From the NCBI GenBank assembly GCA_037893245.1, contig JBAIAA010000532.1:744001-808000 (forward strand): a stretch of DNA of 64,000 nt, given 5' to 3'. Under the pieces are notes generated by a model. The model was given only the letters and a program-made list of their open reading frames with translations. It did no database searches and had not been told where the DNA came from. Origin of the DNA: Crossaster papposus (taxonomy: Eukaryota > Echinodermata > Asteroidea > Velatida > Solasteridae). The position numbers were made by a program, and so were the translations under genes. Positions 56,435-64,000 of the stretch are shown piece by piece. Position 1 is the first letter of the stretch, and every line of letters begins with the position of its first letter.

Positions 56435-56844
56435 TATGTGACCCACTCTGCAAAAATGAGTCTGATGTGTTAAAAATATTATTTTCAATTTTACAGTTGC
56501 TCAGAAAGGGCAGGAAACAATGCATTGGTCTTTTACAATTTTGGAAAATTTACTTTTTCTCAGTTGTATTCAAAATGTCTTTGAAAAGAAATGATGATTT
56601 ACATCGTAGTGCTTCGTCAGATTCTATGGTAAGAGAATGACAAAACCTGTATTAAATTTTATTTAGGGATCAAAACAATCTTTTTAATCGATCAGATCTG
56701 AAAATATAGGTGTCGGAGAAACTAAAATGCCTTAAAACAAAAACATTATTTGTTGAAAAAAATACCGCCGAGACAATAAACAAGTCCTTTACGTAAAAAT
56801 ATATTTTGTGACATCAGACTCATTTTTGCAGAGCGGGTCAAATA
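56435..56844. mobile_element. TA-flanked element with TGTGACCC ends
   Basis: TGTGACCCACTCTGCAAAAA plus TGAGTCTGATGTG at left mirrors CATCAGACTCATTTTTGCAG plus AGCGGGTCA at right, about 33-base arms with TA outside. About 406 bases; ends related to 40708-40864. Confidence 0.72.
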
Positions 56845-56907
56845 TTCCTGTCAATAATTAATGAAATCAAATTTCTTTCTGATCCTAAAAAGGGAAACGT
56901 TGCAAAT

Positions 56908-57274
56908 TTACATAATGATACACCATTGGTAAATGCTTGAATTTTCAGGAATGGGTGGATTTAAAGGGGTTGTATTTTATAGAAATTTTGTTTAACTGAC
57001 CTGTCTTTAGTTTTACCATCATGGATGCCCAGAAAAAAGCAAGAAAAACAGCGTTCATTTTCAATCGGCTTCGGGCATTTTTTTTTTTTTTTTCACGATT
57101 GCCGTCTGGCGATTACATTTGTTGTCTTTAATTCGTAACAATTACAGGATATCTAGCGAAGTCTTTCGGCTGAATGCCTGGAATCATTATTAACTTTCAA
57201 ATAAGTAAGATATTCCTTAATAATTGGGTAGTAGAACATTTTCGAGATCTGCAAATGGTGTATCCTACCTTTAA
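56908..57274 (+). mobile_element. Family A element
   Basis: The left end has decayed to TTACATAATGATACACCATT; the right end is intact (GGTGTATCCTACCTTTAA). The central CACGATTGCCGTCTGGCGAT hairpin and T-run at 57068-57093 are visible. Confidence 0.78.
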
Positions 57275-59007
57275 GTCTGGTCACCAGCAGGAACCAACTT
57301 AGCCCCGTGCCTGGGCCATTTTCCCCTCACCCCACCTACTCTGAACCCAAACATTGCTGGCTGGGGCTGTTTTGTATCATAACCCCCACCAGTGTACTGT
57401 CTCAGCTAGATGCATGTCTCACACAAAGGTATGGTACGGTACGCACAAGCTCCCAGCTACCCCCATGGGGTGTCTACATGAAAATTGAATTGCCAGTTTT
57501 CTCTCTAAAAATGGCACAGACAGAAAAAAACAGAAATTTGATCATGAATGTCTGCACCGCCTGCAATGCAGAACCTGATTAGAATTTTCATTTTAAAAAG
57601 ACACAAAATAATATTCATGCTTGCAGCATTTTGGAGGGTTTGGTAATAAAAAACACAAACGGCAGGCCCTGTGTGGTATTCCGAGTATTAAAACTTGGTC
57701 AAACTTTTTTTTTATGACCCATCCATGCATCATGTGTCACAGGATTATAAGTTATAAATTACTTGATTGTAAGTCATTGATCAGTTTTGCACAAAATTCC
57801 TGAAAAAAAAATTGACTTGGGGTTAGTAAATCTATTTAATCTGTGAAAAACTTTTTAAAATGAGGGGGAAAAAAGGAGAAAAATTTGCCTTTCAAATGAA
57901 GCTCTCATTAAATTTATTCTGGGAATGACATCCAGTATCTTCGTGCAAGGAGTGAAGGGCAAAGGAATGATTAGGTTAAGAGAGAAACTCCCCTAGTGGG
58001 GTTGAAATAGGAGTATCCCCCATCCCCTAAGCCATACAACGAGATGCCCCTTGGACGTATACGCTTAATGATATCACCGAATCTGTTCATTACGCCACGG
58101 GCCATGGAGGGTACAGATGAATAAGGCTTCAATGTAATCATTTGCTTTGGAGACAACAACTTGATCTGAAATTCACCTTGGGTTGTTGGAATATCGGAAT
58201 TTATTCGTTTTGGAAAACATAGTTCATCTAAATTGTTCCCATGAGGTTATTGGAATACTAAAGTTTTTGGGGATTTGTTTAGATTACAAAAATTGTTCAA
58301 GTGTACATGTACCTTACGAATTGCGTCTATTACAGCAATTACAGCAATTACAGTATAAATTGTATATAGTAGACTAGCATGCGTTGAGTCGAGACAAACA
58401 TTTAAGGTCATAATATGTTTTGTTGTTGTGAAATAAGTTGTGAAAAAGCCATTGTTTTTGTTCAAATTTTTGTTTTTCTTACTTTTTCTTTTTCTATTTG
58501 GGCACCCAAATCCCATAGACTTTGTACACAATCTTTTACATAACAAGGGAAGCCCTGTAATTCTTAATCTTCCTGTCACCGACATTGTCCCATTGACGCC
58601 ATTACCCTCGGGGCATCCACCAGAGACCCGCTTGTGAGCTGGGGCAATGGTGGCCGACACAAGGATCACATGATGAGCTAATCGAACGGTCTCGTGTAAC
58701 ATTTCAACACACGTGTAAGCTAAACGAATGCACCCATCATGCATGAGAATACTCCATTTAATGCTGGCCAGCACCCAAGTTTATGTTCCAAATTTCTTCT
58801 CTGGAAGTGTAGAAGGTAAACTCTCATAGATGTCTTCTAGGGGACGTTCCACTACCACCAACCAGCCTGGCTTGCCGAAGTATCCAGCATACAAAATAGG
58901 CTGTAATCATGTAGCAAAGAAAGGGAAAAAAAATGGGACAAATTGTAAAATGGCTGCAAAACTAGACTGAAAAATGGCTTTCCAACGAGTTTGCTAAATA
59001 CATATTG
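57275..59007. other. Intergenic, no confirmed gene
   Basis: A minus-strand frame at 58247-58774 (175 codons) starts MLASIKWSILMHDGCIRLAY and turns into Lys/Asn low complexity; no domain recognised. CAATTACAG occurs three times near 58335. Confidence 0.25.
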
Positions 59008-59091
59008 TACAAGGGGTGATTGATAAGTATGTGGTCTATAGAAGGAGATGAGATATACAGTTTTCACGGAATTTTGCTGCAGTTCAACTTG

Positions 59092-59300
59092 TTAACTAGT
59101 TCGCGCCGGGATTATTTTAACGGAACTCGATCCGAAGCGGGTTCAGGCCGATAGTGCCAGCAAGCACACCCACGCATTTCCGGCCTTGCTCGCTGCCGAC
59201 AGACATTTCCGGCCTTGCTCGTGGCGTGTTTATGCGTCATCTGTTTTGAATCTGGGAAAAACTTTGCGTTTATATACGTCTTCTGGCGCGAACCGGTTAA
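59092..59300 (-). mobile_element. Family B TTAA element nested in mariner
   Basis: TTAA flanks both ends; ends read TTAACTAGTTCGCGCCGG and CTGGCGCGAACCGGTTAA. The 209-base body carries the family's repeated segment TTTCCGGCCTTGCTCG twice. It splits the mariner remnant between its 5' end and its transposase fragment. Confidence 0.8.
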
Positions 59301-59329
59301 ATTATTACACAGAAAGTTTGAAGAGGGTC

Positions 59330-59490
59330 ACGCTATCACCGGGGGCCTACTACGCTGATCTCTAAAACAGCTACAGGATAAAATCAGAATGATTTCACGT
59401 TGCAAGCTGACAAGAGGGGTGTTCTGTCACCACGACAAGGCTCCGGCCCACACGTTCACAGTGTCCATGTCCATGACAAAAGGTACACAT
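59330..59490 (+). pseudogene. Mariner transposase fragment, broken
   Basis: The frame at 59345-59362 reads AYYADL, the mariner transposase segment before the second catalytic Asp, and runs into a TAA at 59363. In another frame 59413-59454 reads RGVFCHHDKAPAHT, matching the H(Q/N)DNAPAHT motif that carries the second catalytic Asp of mariner transposases (D at 59434-59436). Frame change plus stop show it is dead. Similarity ends near 59480. Confidence 0.75.
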
Positions 59491-59845
59491 ACATGTACCG
59501 TACCAGTACGATGACACAACACAAAGTTTTCAATCAAGGAGCGTGTTCTTTATGATCTTAAATTCGCTTGTTGGTGCATGTTCATTTTTTGCCTTCTTAA
59601 AAGTTCTTAGTGTGGGGACAAATCAGTAAATCAGAAGTACGTTTATTTCAATGATGCCATTTTTCACACAACAGAGCCTACAATCTGTAATGTAAAGTAT
59701 AGTGTATTCAGAGATCTTAATAATGAGCAAAATAACGATAATATTTAGGCACTAGGCGGTCACCCGGGGTTTGTCGGTTCTCGGGTTTGTAGCTACTTCC
59801 CTGGATGGATGGGGATTGTGGATACATGTTGACTCTATCATTCCA
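59491..59845. other. Spacer, no feature seen
   Basis: Lies between the mariner remnant and the 109-bp array; TACATGTACCGTACCAGTAC at 59491 is a short palindrome-like run. Confidence 0.25.
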
Positions 59846-60420
59846 AGTTCGACTCGCATTCGGGCTTCCCGTCCCCGAGTTTAAGCCCGATCGGACAAAC
59901 TGTGAAAATTCGACCCTTAGATGACCTTTGACCCGACAAACGCTTTTTTTTTTCAAGTTCGACTCGCATTCGGGCTTCCCGTCCCCGAGTTGAAGCCCGA
60001 TCGGACAAACTTTGAAAATTCGACCCTTAGATGACCTTTGACCCGACAAACGTTTTTTTTCCAACTTCGACTCGCATTCGGGCTTCCCGTCCCCGAGTTT
60101 AAGCCCGATCGGACCAACTTTGAAAATTCGACCCTTAGATGACCTTTGACCCGACAAACGGGTTTTTTTCCAACTTCGACTCGCATTCGGGCTTCCCGTC
60201 CCCGAGTTTAAGCCCGATCGGACCAACTTCAAAAAGTTGACCCCTAGATGACCTTTGACCCGACAAACGCTTTTTTTTCCACGCTCAACTTGCATTCGGG
60301 CTTCCCGTCCCCGAGTTTAAGCCCGATAGGACAAACTTTGAAAATTCGACCCTTAGACGACCTTTGACCCCGGAAGACCCGAAAAACGCTAACCCGTTTT
60401 ATTTTTGCCACGCTCACCTC
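59846..60420 (-). repeat. 109-bp tandem array
   Basis: GACTCGCATTCGGGCTTCCC recurs at 59851, 59961, 60069 and 60178, and as ACTTGCATTCGGGCTTCCC near 60287 (spacing 108-110). Each unit has CCCCGAGTTTAAGCCCGATC, GACCCTTAGATGACCTTTGA and a T-run. The last unit diverges toward the next array. Confidence 0.9.
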
Positions 60421-60463
60421 GCATCGAGCATTGCGATCACCGAGTTTAAGCACGATCCGACCA

Positions 60464-60895
60464 ACTTCAAAAAGGTGACCCCTAGATGACCTTTGACCTC
60501 GTACGCTCTAGCGAATGCAAACTGGTTCTTGCGGGGACCGAGCCGGACCCACCCACCGAGTTTGAACGCCGCACGACCCCGGGAAGGGGACGAAAAAGCG
60601 CGCACAGACTTCAAAAAGGTGACCCCTAGATGACCTTTGACCTCGTACGCTCTAGCGAATGCAAACTGGTTCTTGCGGGGACCGAGCCGGACCCACCCAC
60701 CGAGTTTGAACGCCGCACGACCCCGGGAAGGGGACGAAAAAGCGCGCACAGACTTCAAAAAGGTGACCCCTAGATGACCTTTGACCTCGTACGCTCTAGC
60801 GAATGCAAACTGGTTCTTGCGGGGACCGAGCCGGACCCACCCACCGAGTTTGAACGCCGCACGACCCCGGGAAGGGGACGAAAAAGCGCGCACAG
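60464..60895 (-). repeat. 144-bp tandem array, three units
   Basis: Units start ACTTCAAAAAGGTGACCCCT at 60464, 60608 and 60752 and look identical by eye. They share TAGATGACCTTTGACC with the 109-bp units but replace the rest with GCTCTAGCGAATGCAAACTG and CACGACCCCGGGAAGGGGAC. Period 144 is a multiple of three, giving a repeated minus-strand frame with no known domain. Confidence 0.93.
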
Positions 60896-60945
60896 ACAGA
60901 CACACAGACAGAGAGTAGCGTATTATTATATAGATAGGGTGAAGT
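60896..60945. repeat. CAGACA-type terminal microsatellite and AT tail
   Basis: CAGACAGACACACAGACAGA then GAGAGTAGCGTATTATTATA and TAGATAGGG close the composite array. Read on the minus strand this begins CTATCTATATAATAATACGC, which may be a transposon end. Confidence 0.6.
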
Positions 60946-61608
60946 GAATTGCTTTTGTACTCTATTGACAGACAAACACACAAGACCGAAATACGGTGAG
61001 GCATGACAACAGATAAAACATGAACACTGGTGTAGACTGCTTTGATTCCGGGCATTGTACTTTTCTTGATGGCATCCGTCTGGTTTCAAGTGCACACGAC
61101 CGTGGCAAACAATGCGAGTAGCAGCGCATACGAGACACAAAACAGTTTTGTATCACTTCAAATGTTGTTGTGATACAACCACCATTAATACCAACTTGTC
61201 AACACTGTTGTGGATATCTTCAAGGTTTCCCCCATACACAAGACATGAATGGAATATTGTGTGGGCGGAACTTTAGAAACGCGTCCGGCGCCGATAATCT
61301 ACCAAACATCTCACGCTGTAACCACTTGACAAGAATCCCATTTCAAAGCTCAAAGTGCCAAATCCTACCTTTCATCAGTGTCCTCCCAAGCGATAAAATA
61401 GTTTTCAAAACATTGTCACAGCAGAGCAACTCCATTAAAGTGACAACAGTTTCACATTGTTGCACCTTTACCACACCACAAAATGCTTCCTTTCGAATGC
61501 ATTTATTCCGATTATATTCTAAAGCTAGGTCTCTTGCATTTTTTTAATTTTTTGTTTCAATGCCAATTTTGTCTGATTTTGTGCCTAAAGATTTTTTTAA
61601 CAGATTGT
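60946..61608. other. Intergenic, no gene seen
   Basis: A + frame of 125 codons (61170-61547) shows no domain or codon bias that I can judge as coding. Confidence 0.25.
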
Positions 61609-61790
61609 TTAAAGGTAGGATAAACCATTTGCAGATATAGAATGTTTTACTACCGAATAATTAAGGAATATCTTACTTATTTGAAAGTAAATAAATCCAG
61701 CAAAATTATTGCGCTAGAAATCCTATAAGTGTTCTGAAAAAAAAAAAAATCGCCACACGATTGCCGCACGGCATATGAACCACTGTGGGA
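61609..61790 (-). mobile_element. Family A element, truncated
   Basis: Left TTAAAGGTAGGATAAACCAT, then the reverse-orientation body to ACGGCATATGAACCACTG; the remaining half is missing. Confidence 0.72.
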
Positions 61791-62501
61791 TTGACTTAAG
61801 AGATTTTATGTTCGTTTTTCGAGGGGCACTACCGAACTCTGGTTAAATAAAACCGCGTGAAATCTCGAACGGCCGAGACTGCCAAGTCGCTGCAAATAAA
61901 ACTCTATCGAACACTTCATTATGGGCAACACTGCGCCCTGACTGTTATAAATAATGGCACGTGCCACGCCCTCAAAGTTTAGTGACCTACAACTGAACAT
62001 CATTCATAAATAGATAATTTGTAACAAGAGATTCTGTACAATCTATCAATTTGGACAATGGGGCTGTCAATCATTCTTTGAAGTCTGGAATAAGATTTTT
62101 TTGGAGCTGATATTTTTTTAAAAGACCAGGGAAACTTTAGTGTATGCAAAACATACGAGAAACTAAATTTACCAGGAAATGTCACCCCTGTTTTGTGTAC
62201 ATTCACAAGTATTTATATATTTTTTATTTAAGTATTTTATTAAAAACATAATATGTCCAGATGGTTTTCTGTGTAGAGGTTAAAACTGGATACGAAAAAA
62301 AATGCCCAGTATTTCTTGTCGAGATTTATACTGCCTTGAGGACTGCAGTGGGCGATCGTTGAGAAAATGTTAACGACAATGTTAACTAAATTAATTGATC
62401 CTGATATGTCACTGCCGTGAACCCCGTTTTTCTTTAAAAGAATGGTGGAGTTTGCAGCCTCAGGGGAATAGCACCCAAAATACATTTGTTTAAATTGATA
62501 T
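61791..62501. other. Intergenic, no gene seen
   Basis: AT-rich; minus frames of 65-116 codons are interrupted by low complexity. Confidence 0.25.
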
Positions 62502-62517
62502 GGGGGGGGGGGGGGGG
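62502..62517. repeat. Poly-G run
   Basis: Sixteen G, 28 bases before a family A element. Confidence 0.9.
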
Positions 62518-62544
62518 AGATGTATTTATTTAATACAACCAGAT

Positions 62545-62936
62545 TTAAAGGTACATGTACGATACACCATTCGCAGATATCCAAAAACATTTACCACCAA
62601 ATTATTAAGAAATATCTTAACTTATTTGAAAGTAAATAATGATTCTAGGCATCCAGCAAAATGATTGCGCTAGATATCCTGTAATTATTTTTTTAAATAT
62701 GATTTTATAAAACAAAATTTGCGATCGTCGGACGGCGATTGCAAAAAACCCAATAATAACATATCAATAACTGCCAGACGCCGGTTGAAAACGAACGCCG
62801 GTTTTCTGGCTTTTCTTAGCATCCATGATTATAATACTTCAGACAGGTCAATTAAATGATATTTACTATAAAATACAACCCCCCAAAATCCACTCATTGA
62901 TGATAATTCAAGCAATTACCAATGGTGTATCCTACT
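62545..62936 (-). mobile_element. Family A element, right end lost
   Basis: Left TTAAAGGTACATGTACGATA contains an ACATGTA insertion within the inverted end. The right end stops at GGTGTATCCTAC without CTTTAA. Central GCGATCGTCGGACGGCGATT hairpin is preserved. Confidence 0.8.
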
Positions 62937-62987
62937 GTAGTGATGTGAAAGTTAACTATGATTATAATAGTGCCATGAACAGTTGCA

Positions 62988-63022
62988 TCCGCGCGTACAT
63001 TGGTGCGCGCGTACGTGCATGC
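62988..63022. repeat. Alternating purine-pyrimidine tract
   Basis: CGCGCGTACATTGGTGCGCG then CGTACGTGCATGCG; could adopt Z-DNA. Confidence 0.5.
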
Positions 63023-63375
63023 GTTAGCCATTCAAAAATAATATTATGGAAAAGAAGTTGAATGATTCTTAAGCTTTAACTTTTTGTTCGAATCAAAAGA
63101 AAAGGAGTTGGATTCTGGCGGTGGAAGAGGGAAGATGTATATGTGTACAACTGGGAGAAATTGTACATAAAGTTTAACGTCAGACTCGGACGTAATGCAA
63201 AGAGAAATCGGCTGAACAGTGTTTCATTAAAGTCTTCGTGACGTTTCCCTCCGTACTTCGTCCCAAAGTACCCACGCGCCTATTGGCCGTACTCGACATA
63301 GAACAGATTTCTTTACACTACCTTTAAAGTTAATATGTACACTTTATACTAGTATTGGTTTGATTACTGCAAAAC

Positions 63376-63560
63376 ATACAGCAGTGTATTGACAACATCA
63401 AACACAATAGCCTAAGGGGAGACACGGTACACACCACGATTTGGTGGTTTTTTCTATTGGCCCAGTGAAAGGCAGCGGTGTATTAAAAACATCAAACACA
63501 CTCTCTGTACACAATAGAATAAGCCTAGACCAGCGGTGCATTGAAAACATCAAACATTAT
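63376..63560 (+). repeat. Degenerate tandem repeat
   Basis: CAGTGTATTGACAACATCAA, CGGTGTATTAAAAACATCAA and CGGTGCATTGAAAACATCAA occur at about 63382, 63476 and 63533, each followed by ACA-rich spacer. Confidence 0.55.
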
Positions 63561-64000
63561 ACGCTGTATAGTACCATCATCATGGGCACAATAGATACCA
63601 GCAGTTGCTGGCTATTTTTTTGAATTCGAGGTTCCGTTTAAAAGTTTGGAAAAATTTCTAAACAAATTGGATTTTTGTTTACGTTTTAAACATTTAAATG
63701 TGTAAACGTCAAATCCACTAAAAGTTACCAAAATTATGAATATTCCTTCCTTTTTTTTTCTTTAATTTTTTTTTTTTTATGGGAAATCGCCAACCACAAA
63801 ACCCAGAACAGGCCACTTAAGGTAGTGGCTACATATAAAAGGAAATAAACAAGAGGAAATCATAGGGTAAAAAGACGATAATTCATATTACGTTTAAATT
63901 GGGACAAATTATAAGTGGATGGGAACCAAGATGCAGGAAGCAAATTCCAGAGTAAGGCGGTACACTGTACGTGGGAAGAAACTGGAAGAATATCTCAGAG

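Larger units (their letters stand above)
59008..59490 (+). mobile_element. Mariner remnant with 5' terminal region
   Basis: TACAAGGGGTGATTGATAAG at 59008-59027 and the following GAAGGAGATGAG resemble the 5' ends of mariner elements. The transposase fragment follows at 59330. Between them lies a family B element (59092-59300), so the mariner is older than that insertion. The 3' end is missing. Confidence 0.65.
62937..64000. other. Intergenic, right end of window
   Basis: Holds the alternating CG/GT tract and the degenerate ACATCAAACA repeats. The last 180 bases (GGGACAAATTATAAGTGGAT, AGCAAATTCCAGAGTAAGGC) may be the start of a repeat that continues outside the window. Confidence 0.25.

Noticed and set aside
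58247-58774. 175-codon minus-strand frame as a gene
   Set aside because: Half is low-complexity Lys/Asn sequence, no domain or splice context is evident, and part resembles the dispersed TTTGTACAC repeat.
59717-61055. Minus-strand frames of 192 and 213 codons with KGHLRVEFSK-type repeats
   Set aside because: They coincide with the 109-bp and 144-bp arrays; the 109-bp period shifts frame between units, so the reading is not conserved.

Overview
The window is animal nuclear DNA: AT-rich, with GT-AG introns, no operons or dense coding, many short dispersed repeats, and the ACATGTACATGTA-type runs common in marine invertebrates. A tRNA-related SINE remnant, a THAP-type exon, and a repeat opening TTAAAGG...TTTGGTAATTACTC that I associate with echinoderm genomes all point to an echinoderm, plausibly a sea star. 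That placement is inference from repeat content and one gene; no tool was run.

One credible cellular gene lies on the + strand. Its three recognisable exons (10634-10777, 31778-31971, 36848-37594) join in compatible phases and encode a Ser/Thr/Asn-rich extracellular stalk, one membrane helix and a 248-residue cytoplasmic tail. The tail has a RAPPNRTVFDS segment matching the SMAD-interaction motif of vertebrate PMEPA1 (TMEPAI) and LDLRAD4, followed by a PPPY motif of the kind bound by NEDD4-family ligases. I read it as a PMEPA1/LDLRAD4-like negative regulator of TGF-beta signalling whose first exons lie upstream of, or unseen within, the window. Introns of about 21 kb and 4.9 kb are filled with small transposons.

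Two short nonautonomous DNA transposon families flanked by TTAA dominate. Family A (ends AGGTAGGATACACCATT, 340-400 bp) has about 20 full or partial copies. Family B (ends CCAGTTCGCGCCGG, 205-270 bp) has nine copies plus a fragment. Other elements are hAT-like (one with a clear 8-bp duplication GATTTTAA), TA-flanked and TAA-flanked elements, several hairpin (foldback) elements, a 621-bp solo LTR nested in a family A copy, and a decayed mariner with a family B copy inside it. In entries below, the family A '+' direction means the GGTAATTGCTTGAATTATC end comes first.

Tandem arrays are the most striking structures. From about 48268 to 55490 runs a 7.2-kb minisatellite of 19-21-bp units built on ATAGCCCATAATTGAAGAGAT. 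Its units reverse orientation at about 50344, making a giant inverted repeat with nested higher-order repeats. A smaller 19-21-bp array at 20366-20850 is followed by a reversed 16-bp array to 20955. At 59846-60945 a 109-bp array passes into three 144-bp units that share a core with it. The long open frames in these arrays are by-products of unit length and composition, not genes.

Layout: 1-10633, repeats and one doubtful two-exon coding remnant; 10634-37594, the PMEPA1/LDLRAD4-like gene; 37595-48130, repeat-rich intergenic DNA; 48130-55490, giant minisatellite; 55490-64000, repeats, mariner remnant and the composite tandem array.
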